Positions 31,129 to 44,173 of a DNA stretch of 64,000 nucleotides are shown here, piece by piece. Position 1 is the first letter of the stretch. Each line of letters starts with the position of its first letter. A program made the translations under genes and the position numbers. The stretch covers positions 61,330,855 to 61,394,854 of the forward strand of contig OX421967.1 in the NCBI GenBank assembly GCA_949128115.1, in the 5' to 3' direction. The stretch comes from Anaspis maculata (Eukaryota > Arthropoda > Insecta > Coleoptera > Scraptiidae). The notes under the pieces are model-generated. The model did no database searches and had not been told where the DNA came from. It saw nothing but the letters and a program-made list of their open reading frames with translations.

Positions 31129-34100
31129 ACTTTTTGGATAACAATTGTGTCTTTTTTTCTCGATATTCCTGTTCGTTTGTCAGATGTTGCGTTTGGAACA
31201 AGTAGCTGCCAACTCCAAAAGTGGTGATCGATCGTTTTGAAAGTCACGTGGGTTGAAGCCTGGAGTCACGTGGGTTGAAGCTCGAAGTCACGTGGGTTGA
31301 AACCTGAACTTTTTGGATAACAATTGTGTCTTTTTTTTTCGATATTCGTGTTCGTTTGTCAGATGTCGCGTTTGGAACAAGTAGCTGCCAACTCCAAAAG
31401 TGGTGATCGATCGTCTTGAAAGGCACGTGGGTTGAAGCCTGAAGTCACGTGGGTTGAAGCTTGAAGTCACGTGGGTCAAAACCTAAAGTCACGTGGGTTG
31501 AAACCTGAACTTTTTGGATAACAATTGTGTCTTTTTTTTTTCGATATTCGTGTTCGTTTGTCAGATGTTGCGTTTGGAACAAGTAGCTGCCAACTCCAAA
31601 AGTGGTGATCGATCGTTTTGAAAGTCACGTGGGTTGAAGCCTGGAGTCACGTGGGTTGAAGCTCGAAGTCACGTGGGTTGAAACCTGAACTTTTTGGGTA
31701 ACAATTGTGTCTTTTTTTTTCGATATTCGTGTTCGTTTGTCAGATGTCGCGTTTGGAACAAGTAGCTGCCAACTCCAAAAGTGGTGATCGATCGTTTTGA
31801 AAGTCACGTGGGTTGAAGCCTGAAGTCACGTGGGTTGAAGCCTGAAGTCACGTGGGTCAAAACCTGAAGTCACGTGGGTTGAAACCTGAACTTTTTGGAT
31901 AACAATTGTGTCTTTTTTTTTCGATATTCGTGTTCGTTTGTCAGATGTTGCGTTTGGAACAAGTAGCTGCCAACTCCAAAAGTGATAATCGATCGTTTTG
32001 AAAGTCACGTGGGTTGAAGCCTGGAGTCACGTGGGTTGAAGCCTGAAGTCACGTGGGTCAAAACCTGAAGTCACGTGGGATGAAACCTGAACTTTTTGGA
32101 TAACAATTGTGTCTTTTTCTTTCGATATTCGTGTTCGTTTGTCAGATGTTGCGTTTGGAACAAGTAGCTGCCAACTCCAAAAGTGATGATCGATCGTTTT
32201 GAAAGTCACGTGGGTTGAAGCCTGGAGTCACGTGGGTTGAAGCCTGAAGTCACGTGGGTCAAAACCTGAAGTCACGTGGGATGAAACCTGAACTTTTTGG
32301 ATAACAATTGTGTCTTTTTTTTTCGATATTCGTGTTCGTTTGTCAGATGTCGCGTTTGGAACAAGTAGCTGCCAACTCCAAAAGTGGTGATCGATCGTTT
32401 TAAAAGGCACGTGGGTTGAAGCCTGAAGTCACGTGGGTTGAAGCCTGAAGTCACGTGGGTCAAAACCTGAAGTCACGTGGGTTGAAACCTGAACTTTTTG
32501 GATAACAATTGTGTCTTTTTTTTTTTTCGATATTCGTGTTCGTTTGTCAGATGTTGCGTTTGGAACAAGTAGCTGCCAACTCCAAAAGTGGTGATCGATC
32601 GTTTTGAAAGTCACGTGGGTTGAAGCCTGGAGTCACGTGGGTTGAAGCTCGAAGTCACGTGGGATGAAACCTGAACTTTTTGGATAACAATTGTGTCTTT
32701 TTTTTTCGATATTCGTGTTCGTTTGTCAGATGTCGCGTTTGGAACAAGTAGCTGCCAACTCCAAAAGTGGTGATCGATCGTTTTGAAAGTCACGTGGGTT
32801 GAAGCCTGAAGTCACGTGGGTTGAAGCCTAAAGTCACGTGGGTTGAAGCCTAAAGTCACGTGGGTCAAAACCTGAAGTCACGTGGGTTGAAACCTGAACT
32901 TTTTGGATAACAATTGTGTCTTTTTTTTTCGATATTCGTGTTCGTTTGTCAGATGTTGCGTTTGGAACAAGTAGCTGCCAACTCCAAAAGTGGTGATCGA
33001 TCGTTTTGAAAGTCTTGTGGGTTGAAGCCTGGAGTCACGTGGGTTGGAGCCTGAAGTCACTTGGGTTGAAACCTGAACTTTTTGGATAACAATTGTGCCT
33101 TTTTTTTTCGATATTCGTGTTCGTTTGTCAGATGTTGCGTTTGGAACAAGTAGCTGCCAACTCCGGAAGTGGTGATCGATCGTTTTGAAAGTCACGTGGG
33201 TTGAAGCCTGAGGTCACGTGGGTTGAAGCCCGAAGTCACGTGGGTCAAAACCTGAAGTCACGTGGGTTGAAACCTGAACTTTTTGGATAACAATTGTGTC
33301 CTTTTTGTTCGATATTCGTGTTCGTTTGTCAGATGTTGCGTTTGGAACAAGTAGCTGCCAACTCCAAAAGTGGCGATCGATCGTTTTGAAAGTCACGTGG
33401 GTTGAAGCCTGGAGTCACGTGGGTTGAAGCCTGAAGTCACGTGGGTCAAAACCTGAAGTCACGTGGGTTGAAACCTGAACTTTTTGGATAACAATTGTGT
33501 CTTTTTTTTTCGATATTCGTGTTCGTTTGTCAGATGTTGCGTTTGGAACAAGTAGCTGCCAACTCCAAAAGTGGTGATCGATCGTTTTGAAAGTCTCGTG
33601 GGTTGAAGCCTGGAGTCACGTGGGTTGAAGCCTGAAGTCACTTGGGTTGAAACCTGAACTTTTTGGATAACAATTGTGTCTTTTTTTTTCGATATTCGTG
33701 TTCGTTTGTCAGATGTCGCGTTTGGAACAAGTAGCTGCCAACTTTAAAAGTGGTGATCGATCGTTTTGAAAGGCACGTGGGTTGAAGCCTGAAGTCACGT
33801 GGGTTGAAGCCTGAAGTCACGTGGGTCAAAACCTGAAGTCACGTGGGTTGAAACCTGAACTTTTTGGATAACAATTGTGTCTTTTTTTTTTTTTCGATAT
33901 TCGTGTTCGTTTGTCAGATGTTGCGTTTGGAACAAGTAGCTGCCAACTCCAAAAGTGGTGATCGATCGTTTTGAAAGTCACGTGGGTTGAAGCGTGAAGT
34001 CACGTGGGTTGAAGCCTGAAGTCACGTGGGTCAAAACCTGAAGTCACGTGGGTTGAAACCTGAACTTTTTGGATAACAATTGTGTCTTTTTTTTTCGATA

Positions 34101-35740
34101 TTCGTGTTCGTTTGTCAGATGTTGCGTTTGGAACAAGTAGCTGCCAACTCCAAAAGTGATAATCGATCGTTTTGAAAGTCACGTGGGTTGAAGCCTGGAG
34201 TCACGTGGGTTGAAGCCTGAAGTCACGTGGGTCAAAACCTGAAGTCACGTGGGATGAAACCTGAACTTTTTGGATAACAATTGTGTCTTTTTTTTTCGAT
34301 ATTCGTGTTCGTTTGTCAGATGTTGCGTTTGGAACAAGTAGCTGCCAACTCCAAAAGTGATGATCGATCGTTTTGAAAGTCACGTGGGTTGAAGCCTGGA
34401 GTCACGTGGGTTGAAGCCTGAAGTCACGTGGGTCAAAACCTGAAGTCACGTGGGATGAAACCTGAACTTTTTGGATAACAATTGTGTCTTTTTTTTTCGA
34501 TATTCGTGTTCGTTTGTCAGATGTCGCGTTTGGAACAAGTAGCTGCCAACTCCAAAAGTGATGATCGATCGTTTTGAAAGGCACGTGGGTTGAAGCCTGA
34601 AGTCACGTGGGTTGAAGCCTGAAGTCACGTGGGTCAAAACCTGAAGTCACGTGGGTTGAAACCTGAACTTTTTGGATAACAATTGTGTCTTTTTTTTTTT
34701 CGATATTCGTGTTCGTTTGTCAGATGTTGCGTTTGGAACAAGTAGCTGCCAACTCCAAAAGTGGTGATCGATCGTTTTGAAAGTCACGTGGGTTGAAGCC
34801 TGGAGTCACGTGGGTTGAAGCTCGAAGTCACGTGGGTTGAAACCTGAACTTTTTGGATAACAATTGTGTCTTTTTTTTTCGATATTCGTGTTCGTTTGTC
34901 AGATGTCGCGTTTGGAACAAGTAGCTGCCAACTCCAAAAGTGGTGATCGATCGTTTTGAAAGTCACGTGGGTTGGAGCCTGAAGTCACGTGGGTTGAAGC
35001 CTAAAGTCACGTGGGTCAAAACCTGAAGTCACGTGGGTTGAAACCTGAACTTTTTGGATAACAATTGTGTCTTTTTTTTTCGATATTCGTGTTCGTTTGT
35101 CAGATGTTGCGTTTGGAACAAGTAGCTGCCAACTCCAAAAGTGGTGATCGATCGTTTTGGAAGTCTCGTGGGTTGAAGCCTGGAGTCACGTGGGTTGAAG
35201 CCTGAAGTCACTTGGGTTGAAACCTGAACTTTTTGGATAACAATTGTGTCTTTTTTTTTTCGATATTCGTGTTCGTTTGTCAGATGTTGCGTTTGGAACA
35301 AGTAGCTGCCAACTCCGGAAGTGGTGATCGATCGTTTTGAAAGTCACGTGGGTTGAAGCCTGAGGTCACGTGGGTTGAAGCCTGAAGTCACGTGGGTCAA
35401 AACCTGAAGTCACGTGGGTTGAAACCTGAACTTTTTGGATAACAATTGTGTCCTTTTTGTTCGATATTCGTGTTCGTTTGTCAGATGTTGCGTTTGGAAC
35501 AAGTAGCTGCCAACTCCAAAAGTGGCGATCGATCGTTTTGAAAGTCACGTGGGTTGAAGCCTGGAGTCACGTGGGTTGAAGCCTGAAGTCACGTGGGTCA
35601 AAACCTGAAGTCACGTGGGTTGAAACCTGAACTTTTTGGATAACAATTGTGTCTTTTTTTTTTTCGATATTCGTGTTCGTTTGTCAGATGTTGCGTTTGG
35701 AACAAGTAGCTGCCAACTCCAAAAGTGGTGATCGATCGTT
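31063..35740 (+). repeat. 1,811-bp unit copy 2 and flank; whole ~4.7-kb segment recurs at 52.4-57.1 kb
   Basis: Positions 31063-32875 are the second 1,811-bp unit. The longer stretch to about 35,740 matches 52,392 to about 57,100 with offsets of 21,329-21,331 bp, then 21,355 bp after a replaced dimer. Shared markers include GTCTTGTGGG (33,012), CACTTGGG (33,058), AGGCACGTGGG, GTGATAATCG and GTGTCCTTTTTGTTCG. The copy here has a one-off ACTTTAAAAG at 33,743. Confidence 0.85.
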
Positions 35741-36507
35741 TTGAAAGTCACGTGGGTTGAAGCCTGGAGTCACGTGGGTTGAAGCCTGAAGTCACGTGGG
35801 TCAAAACCTGAAGTCACGTGGGTTGAAACCTGAACTTTTTGGATAACAATTGTGTCTTTTTTTTTCGATCCTTGTGTTCGTTTGTCAGATGTTGCGTTTG
35901 GAACAAGCAGCTGCCAACTCCAAAAGTGGTGATCGATCGTTTTAAAAGTCACGTGGGTTGAAGCCTGGAGTCACGTGGGTTGGAGCCTGGAGTCACGTGG
36001 GTAAAAAACCTGAACTCTTTGGATAATAATTGTGTCTTTTTTCTTCGATATTCGTGTTAGTTTGTCAGAAGTTGCGTTTGGAACAAGTAGCTGCCAACTT
36101 CAAAAGTGGTGACCGATCGTTCTAAAAGTCACGTGGGTTGAAGCCTGGAGTCACGTGGGTTGAAGCCTGAAGTCACGTGGGTTAAAACTTTAACTTTTTG
36201 GATAACAATTGTTTCTTTTTTTTCGATATTCGTGTTCGTTTGTCAGATGTTGCATTTGGAACAAGTAGCTGCCAACTCCAAAAGTGGTGACCGATCGTTT
36301 TTAAAGTCACGTGAGTTGAAGCCTGGAGTCACGTGGGTTGAAGCCCGAAGTCACGTGGGTTCAAACCTGAACTTTTTGGATAACAATTGTGTCTTTTTTT
36401 TTTCGATATTCGTGTTCGTTTGTCAGATGTTGCGTTTGGAACAAGTAGCTGCCAACTCCGGAAGTGGTGATCGATCGTTTTGAAAGTCACGTGGGTTGAA
36501 GCCTGAG
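35741..36507 (+). repeat. Transition segment with family II island
   Basis: Family I monomers with CGATCCTTGTG and GGAACAAGCAGC (near 35,868 and 35,902) lead into diverged monomers with GGGTAAAAAACC, GATAATAATTG, GTGTTAGTTTG and ACTTTAACTTT (36,000-36,200), then a short family II island at 36,285-36,400. The segment from about 35,270 to 36,400 recurs near 62,286-63,410 at an offset of about 27,016 bp. Confidence 0.8.
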
Positions 36508-39170
36508 GTCACGTGGGTTGAAGCCTGAAGTCACGTGGGTCAAAACCTGAAGTCACGTGGGTTGAAACCTGAACTTTTTGGATAACAATTGTGTCTTTTT
36601 TTTTTTCGATATTCGTGTTCGTTTGTCAGATGTTGCGTTTGGAACAAGTAGCTGCCAACTCCAAAAGTGGTGATCGATCGATTTGGAAGTCACGTGGGTT
36701 GAAGCCTGAAGTCACGTGGGTTGAAGCCTGAAGTCACGTGGGTCAAAACCTGAAGTCACGTGGGTTGAAACCTGAACTTTTTGGATAACAATTGTGTCTT
36801 TTTTTTCCGATATTCGTGTTCGTTTGTCAGATGTTGCGTTTGGAACAAGTAGCTGCCAACTCCGAAAGTGGTGATCGATCGTTTCGAAAGTCACGTGGGT
36901 TGAAGCCTGAAGTCACGTGGGTTGAAGCCTGAAGTCACGTGGGTCAAAACCTGAAGTCACGTGGGTTGAAACCTGAACTTTTGGGATAACAATTGTGTCT
37001 TTTTTTTCGATATTCGTGTTCGTTTGTCAGATGTTGCGTTTGGAACAAGTAGCTGCCAACTCCAAAAGTGATGATCGATCGTTTTGAAAGTCACGTGGGT
37101 TGAAGCCTGGAGTCACGTGGGTTGAAGCCTGAAGTCACGTGGGTCAAAACCTGAAGTCACGTGGGATGAAACCTGAACTTTTTGGATAACAATTGTGTCT
37201 TTTTCTTTCGATATTCGTGTTCGTTTGTCAGATGTTGCGTTTGAGTTGAAGCCTGGAGTCACGTGGGTTGAAGCCTGGAGTCACGTGGGTTGAAACCTGA
37301 ACTTTTTGGATAACAATTGTGTCTTTTTTCTTCGATATTCGTGTTCGTTTGTCAGATGTTGCGTTTGGAACAAGTAGCTGCCAACTCCGAAAGTGGTGAT
37401 CGATCGTTTTGAAAGTCACGTGGGTTGAAGCCTGAAGTCACGTGGGTTGAAGCCTGAAGTCACGTGGGTCGAAACCTGAAGTCACGTGGGTTGAAACCTG
37501 AACTTTTTGGATAACAATTGTGTCTTTTTCTTTCGATATTCGTGTTCGTTTGTCAGATGTTGCGTTTGGAACAAGTAGCTGCCAACTCCGAAAGTGGTGA
37601 TCGATCGTTTTAAAAGTCACGTGGGTTGAAGCCTGAAGTCACGTGGGTTGAAGCCTAAAGTCACGTGTGTCGAAACCTGAAGTCACGTGGGTTGAAACCT
37701 GAACTTTTTGGATAACAATTGTGTCTTTTTTTTTCGATATTCGTGTTCGTTTGTCAGATGTTGCGTTTGGAACAAGTAGCTGCCAACTCCAAAAGTGGTG
37801 ATCGATCGTTTTGAAAGTCTCGTGGGTTGAAGCCTGGAGTCACGTGGGTTGAAGCCTGAAGTCACGTGGGTTGAAACCTGAACTTTTTGGATAACAATTG
37901 TGTCTTTTTTCTTCGATATTCGTGTTCGTTTGTCAGATGTTGCGTTTGGAACAAGTAGCTGCCAACTCCGGAAGTGGTGATCGATCGTTTTAAAAGTCAC
38001 GTGGGTTGAAGCCTGAGGTCACGTGGGTTGAAGCCTGAAGTCACGTGGGTCAAAACCTGAAGTCACGTGGGTTGAAACCTGAACTTTTTGGATAACAATT
38101 GTGTCCTTTTTGTTCGATATTCGTGTTCGTTTGTCAGATGTTGCGTTTGGAACAAGTAGCTGCCAACTCCAAAAGTGGCGATCGATCGTTTTAATAGTCA
38201 CGTGGGTTGAAGCCTGGAGTCACGTGGGTTGAAGCCTGAAGTCACGTGGGTCAAAACCTGAAGTCACGTGGGTTGAAACCTGAACTTTTTGGATAACAAT
38301 TGTGTCTTTTTTTTTTTCGATATTCGTGTTCGTTTGTCAGATGTTGCGTTTGGAACAAGTAGCTGCCAACTCCAAAAGTGGTGATCGATCGTTTTGAAAG
38401 TCACGTGGGTTGAAGCCTGGAGTCACGTGGGTTGAAGCCTGAAGTCACGTGGGTCAAAACCTGAAGTCACGTGGGTTGAAACCTGAACTTTTTGGATAAC
38501 AATTGTGTCTTTTTTCTTCGATATTCGTGTTCGTTTGTCAGATGTTGCGTTCGGAACAAGTAGCTGCCAACTCCAAAAGTGGTGATCGATCGTTTTGAAA
38601 GTCACGTGGGTTGAAGCCTGGAGTCACGTGGGTTGAAGCCTGAAGTCACGTGGGTTGAAACCCTGAACTTTTTGGATAACAATTGTGTCTTTTTTTCCTC
38701 GATATTCGTGTTCGTTTGTCAGATGTCGCGTTTGGAACAAGTAGCTGCCAACTCCAAAAGTGGTGATCGATCGTTTTGAAAGTCACGTGGGTTGAAGCCT
38801 GAAGTCACGTTGGTTGAAGCCTGAAGTCACTTGAGTCAAAACCTGAAGTCACGTGGGTTGAAACCTGAACTTTTTGGATATCAATTGTGTCTTTTTTTTT
38901 CGATATTCGTGTTCGTTTGTCAGATGTTGCGTTTGGAACAAGTAGCTGCCAACTCCAAAAGTGGTGATCGATCGTTTTGAAAGTCACGTGGGTTGAAGCC
39001 TGGAGTCACGTGGATTGAAGCCTGAAGTCACGTGGGTTGGAACCTGAACTTTTTGGATAACAATTGTGTCTTTTTTTCTCGATATTCCTGTTCGTTTGTC
39101 AGATGTTGCGTTGGAACAAGTAGCTGCCAACTCCAAAAGTGGTGATCGATCGTTTTGAAAGTCACGTGGG
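36508..39170 (+). repeat. P-block copy 3
   Basis: It matches 8,539 onward at 27,969 bp and then 28,170 bp. The step comes from one extra 201-bp monomer at 38399-38599, which carries GTTCGGAACAAG. The truncated-core joint TTTGAGTTG recurs near 37,240. Private changes include GTGTGTCG near 37,667 and a lost T in GCGTTGGAAC near 39,110. Confidence 0.85.
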
Positions 39171-40312
39171 TTGAAGCCTGGAGTCACGTGGGTTGAAGCT
39201 CGAAGTCACGTGGGTTGAAACCTGAACTTTTTGGATAACAATTGTGTCTTTTGTTTTTTTCGATATTCGTGTTCGTTTGTCAGATGTTGCGTTTGGAACA
39301 AGTAGCTGCCAACTCCAAAAGTGGTGATCGATCGTTTTGAAAGTCACGTGGGTGTAAGCCTGGAGTCACGTGGGTTGAAGCCTGAAGTCACGTGGGTTGA
39401 AACCTGAACTTTTTGGATAACAATTGTGTCTTTTTTCTTCGATATTCGTGTTCGTTTGTCAGATGTTGCGTTTGGAACAAGTAGCAGCCAACTCCAAAAG
39501 TGGCGATCGATCGTTTTAATAGTCACGTGGGTTGAAGCCTGGAGTCACGTGGGTTGAAGCCTGAAGTCACGTGGGTCAAAACCTGAAGTCACGTGGGTTG
39601 AAACCTGAACTTTTTGGATAACAATTGTGTCTTTTTTTTTTCGATATTCGTGTTCGTTTGTCAGATGTTGCGTTTGGAACAAGTAGCTGCCAACTCCAAA
39701 AGTGGTGATCGATCGTTTTGAAAGTCACGTGGGTTGAAGCCTGGAGTCACGTGGGTTGAAGCCTGAAGTCACGTGGGTCAAAACCTGAAGTCACGTGGGT
39801 TGAAACCTGAACTTTTTGGATAACAATTGTGTCTTTTTTCTTCGATATTCGTGTTCGTTTGTCAGATGTTGCGTTCGGAACAAGTAGCTGCCAACTCCAA
39901 AAGTGGTGATCGATCGTTTTGAAAGTCACGTGGGTTGAAGCCTGGAGTCACGTGGGTTGAAGCCTGAAGTCACGTGGGTTGAAACCCTGAACTTTTTGGA
40001 TAACAATTGTGTCTTTTTTTCCTCGATATTCGTGTTCGTTTGTCAGATGTCGCGTTTGGAACAAGTAGCTGCCAACTCCAAAAGTGGTGATCGATCGTTT
40101 TGAAAGTCACGTGGGTTGAAGCCTGAAGTCACGTTGGTTGAAGCCTGAAGTCACTTGAGTCAAAACCTGAAGTCACGTGGGTTGAAACCTGAACTTTTTG
40201 GATAACAATTGTGTCTTTTTTTTTCGATATTCGTGTTCGTTTGTCAGATGTTGCGTTTGGAACAAGTAGCTGCCAACTCCAAAAGTGGTGATCGATCGTT
40301 TTGAAAGTCACG
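38196..40312 (+). repeat. 1,324-bp tandem duplication
   Basis: Segment 38196-39520 is followed by a second copy starting at 39521 with an offset of 1,325 then 1,324 bp (T11 against T10). Both contain TAATAGTCACG, GTTCGGAACAAG, GAAACCCTGAAC, GTTGGTTG and CACTTGAG. The second copy breaks at GGGTGTAAGCC near 40,316, where two monomers (about 360 bp) are skipped relative to copy 1. Confidence 0.85.
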
Positions 40313-40470
40313 TGGGTGTAAGCCTGGAGTCACGTGGGTTGAAGCCTGAAGTCACGTGGGTCGAAACCTGAACTTTTTGGATAACAATTGTGTCTTTTTT
40401 CTTCGATATTCGTGTTCGTTTGTCAGATGTTGCGTTTGGAACAAGTAGCTGCCAACTCCAAAAGTGGTGA

Positions 40471-41530
40471 CCGATCATTTTAAAAGTCACGTGGGTTGAA
40501 GCCTGGAGTCACGTGGGTTGAAGCCTGAAGTCACGTGGGTTAAAACCTGAACTTTTTGGATAACAATTGTGTCTTTTTTTTTATATTCGTGTTCATTTGT
40601 CAGGTGTTGCGTTTGGAACAAGAAGCTGCCAACTCCAAAAGTGGTGTCCGATTGTTTTGAAAGTCACGTGGGTTGAAGCCTGGAGTCACGTGGGTTGAAG
40701 CCTGAAGTCACGTGGGTTGAAACCTGAACTTTTTGGATAACAATTGTGTCTTTTTTTTTTTCGATATTCGTGTTCGTTTGTCAGATGTTGCGTTTGGAAC
40801 AAGTAGCTGCCAACTCCATAAGTGGTGACCGATCGTTTTTAGAGTCACGTGGGTTGAAGCCTGGAGTCACGTGGGTTTAAGCCTGAAGTCACGTGGATTA
40901 AAACCTGAACTTTTTGGATAACATTTGTGTCTTTTTTTTTCGATATTCGTGTTCGTTTGTCAGATGTTGCGTTTGGAACAAGTAGCTGCCAACTCCATAA
41001 GTGGTGACCGATCGTTTCAAAAGTCACGTGGGTTGAAGCCTAAAGTCACGTGGGTTGAAGCCTGGAGTCACGTGGGTTGAAGCCTGAAGTCACGTGGGTT
41101 GAAACCTGAACTTTTTGGATAACAATTGTGTCTTTTTTTCTCGATATTCGTGTTCGTTTGTCAGATGTCGCGTTTGGAACAAGTAGCTGCCAACTCCAAA
41201 AGTGGTGATCGATCGTTTTGAAAGTCACGTGGGTTGAAGCCTGGAGTCACGTGGGTTGAAGCCTGAAGTCACGTGGGTTGAAACCTGAACTTTTTGGATA
41301 ACAATTGTGTCTTTTTTTCTCGATATTCCTGTTCGTTTGTCAGATGTTGCGTTTGGAACAAGTAGCTGCCAACTCCAAAAGTGGTGATCGATCGTTTTGA
41401 AAGTCACGTGGGTTGAAGCCTGGAGTCACGTGGGTTGAAGCTTGAAGTCACGTGGGTTGAAACCTGAACTTTTTGGATAACAATTGTGTCTTTTTTTTTC
41501 GATATTCGTGTTCGTTTGTCAGATGTCGCG
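40471..41530 (+). repeat. Segment copied from the 28.5-29.56 kb type
   Basis: The sequence follows 28,501-29,560 at offsets of about 11,970-11,971 bp, starting in a core at GACCGATCATTTTAAAAG and passing family II into family I. It ends inside a core: TGTCGCG near 41,526 is of the 29.5-kb type, but GGCGATCGATCG near 41,563 is of the 11.9/21.6-kb type. Confidence 0.8.
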
Positions 41531-41559
41531 TTTGGAACAAGTAGCTGCCAACTCCAAAA

Positions 41560-44173
41560 GTGGCGATCGATCGTTTTGAAAGTCACGTGGGTTGAAGCCT
41601 GGAGCCACGTGGGTTGAAGCCTGAAGTCACGTGGGTCAAAACCTGAAGTCACGTGGGTTGAAACCTGAACTTTTTGGATAACAATTGTGTCTTTTTTTTT
41701 CGATATTCGTGTTCGTTTGTCAGATGTTGCGTTTGGAACAAGTAGCTGCCAACTCCAAAAGTGGTGATCGATCGTTTTGGAAGTCACGTGGGTTGAAGCC
41801 TGAAGTCACGTGGGTTAAAGCCTGAAGTCACGTGGGTCAAAACCTGAAGTCACGTGGGTTGGAACCTGATATTTTTGGATAACAATTGTGTCTTTTTTTT
41901 CCGATATTCGTGTTCGTTTGTCAGATGTTGCGTTTGGAACAAGTAGCTGCCAACTCCGAAAGTGGTGATCGATCGTTTTGAAAGTCACGTGGGTTGAAGC
42001 CTGAAGTCACGTGGGTTGAAGCCTGAAGTCACGTGGGTTGAAGCCTGAAGTCACGTGGGTCAAAACCTGAAGTCACGTGGGTTGAAACCTGAACTTTTTG
42101 GATAACAATTGTGTCTTTTTTTTTCGATATTCGTGTTCGTTTGTCAGATGTTGCGTTTGGAACAAGTAGCTGCCAACTCCAAAAGTGATGATCGATCGTT
42201 TTGAAAGTCACGTGGGTTGAAGCCTGGAGTCACGTGGGTTGAAGCCTGAAGTCACGTGGGTCAAAACCTGAAGTCACGTGGGATGAAACCTGAATTTTTT
42301 GGATGACAATTGTGTCTTTTTCTTTCGATATTCGTGTTCGTTTGTCAGATGTTGCGTTTGGAACAAGTAGCTGCCAACTCCAAAAGTGGTGATCGATCGT
42401 TTCGAAAGTCACGTGGGTTGAAGCCTGAAGTCACGTGGGTTAAAGCCTGAAGTCACGTGGGTCAAAACCTGAAGTCACGTGGGTTGAAACATGAACTTTT
42501 TGGATATCAATTGTGTCTTTTATTTTCGATAGTCGTGTTCGTTTGTCAGATTTTGCGTTTGGAACAAGTAGCTGCCAACTCCAAAAGTGGTGATCGATCG
42601 TTTTGAAAGTCACGTGGGTTGAAGCCTGGAGTCACGTGGGTTGAAGCCTGAAGTCACGTGGGTTGAAACCTGAACTTTTTGGATAACAATTGTGTCTTTT
42701 TTTCTCGATATTCCTGTTCGTTTGTCAGATGTTGCGTTTGGAACAAGTAGCTGCCAACTCCAAAAGTGGTGATCGATCGTTTTGAAAGTCACGTGGGTTG
42801 AAGCCTGGAGTCACGTGAGTTGAAGCCTGAAGTCACGTGGGTCAAAACCTTAAGTCACGTGGGTTGAAACCTGAACTTTTTGGATAACAATTGTGTCTTT
42901 TTTTTTCGATATTCGTGTTCGTTTGTCAGATGTTGCGTTTGGAACAAGTAGCTGCCAACTCCGAAAGTGGTGATCGATCGTTTTGAAAGTCACGTGGGTT
43001 GAAGCCTGAAGTCACGTGGGTTGAAGCCTGGAGTCACGTGGGTCAAAACCTGAAGTCACGTGGGTTGAAACCTGAACTTTTTAGATAACAATTGTGTCTT
43101 TTTTTTTGATTATCGTGTTCGTTTGTCAGATGTTGCGTTTGGAACAAGTAGCTGCCAACTCCAAAAGTAGTGATTGATCGTTTCGAAAGTCACGTGGGTT
43201 GAAGCCTGTAGTCACGTGGGTTGAAGCCTGGAGTCACGTGGGTTGAAGCCTGAAGTCACGTGGGTCAAAACCTGAAGTCACGTGGGTTGAAACCTGAACT
43301 TTTTGGATAACAATTGTGTCTTTTTTTTCGATATTCGTGTTCGTTTATCAGATGTTGCGTTTGGAACAAGTAGCTGCCAACTCCAAAAGTGGTGATCGAT
43401 CGTTTTGAAAGTAACGTGGGTTGAAGCCTGAAGTCACGTGGGTTGAAGCCTGAAGTCACGTGGGTCAAAACCTGAAGTCACGTGGGTTGAAACCTGAACT
43501 TTTTGGATAACAATTGTGTCTTTTTTTTTCGATATTCGTGTTCGTTTGACAGATGTTGCGTTTGGAACAAGTAGCTACCAACTCCAAAAGTGGTGATCGA
43601 TCGTTTTGAAAGTCACGTGGGTTGAAGCCTGAAGTCACGTGAGTTGAAGCCTGAAGTCACGTGGGTCAAAACCTGAAGTCACGTGGGTTGAAACCTGAAC
43701 TTTTTGGATAACAATTGTGTCTTTTTTTTTTCGATATCCGTGTTCGTTTGTCAGATGTTGCGTTTGGAACAAGTAGCTGCCAACTCCAAAAGTGGTGACC
43801 GATCGTTTTTAAAGTCACGTGGGTTGAAGCCTGGAGTCACGTGGGTTGAAGCCCGAAGTCACGTGGGTTCAAACCTGAACTTTTTGTATAACAATTGTGT
43901 CTTTTTTTTTTTCGATCCTCGTGTTCGTTTGTCAGATGTTGCGTTTGGAACAAGTAGCTGCCAACTCCATAAGTGGTGACCGATCGTTTTTAGAGTCACG
44001 TGGGTTGAAGCCTGGAGTCACGTGGGTTGAAGCCCGAAGTCACGTGGGTTCAAACCTGAACTTTTTGTATAACAATTGTGTCTTTTTTTTTTCGATCCTC
44101 GTGTTCGTTTGTCAGATGTTGCGTTTGGAACAAGTAGCTGCCAACTCCATAAGTGGTGACCGATCGTTTTTAG
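41560..44173 (+). repeat. Third copy of the 11.9-14.5 kb type segment, one monomer shorter
   Basis: Offset to the first copy is 29,649 bp, then 29,671 bp after an added 22-bp subrepeat, then about 29,471 bp because a ~200-bp monomer is absent around 43.4-43.6 kb. Markers include GGAGCCACG, CTGATATTTTTGG, GATGACAATTG, TTATTTTCGATAG and GCCTGTAGTC. Private changes are GTTTATCAG (43,344), GTAACGTGGG (43,411) and TTTGACAG (43,546). Confidence 0.8.
41983..42205 (+). repeat. 223-bp monomer with five subrepeats
   Basis: Units start at 41983, 42005, 42027, 42049 and 42071, then the core starts at 42093. The corresponding monomers near 12,335 and 23,726 have four units, so one 22-bp unit was gained here. 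This gain accounts exactly for the 22-bp offset step. Confidence 0.9.
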
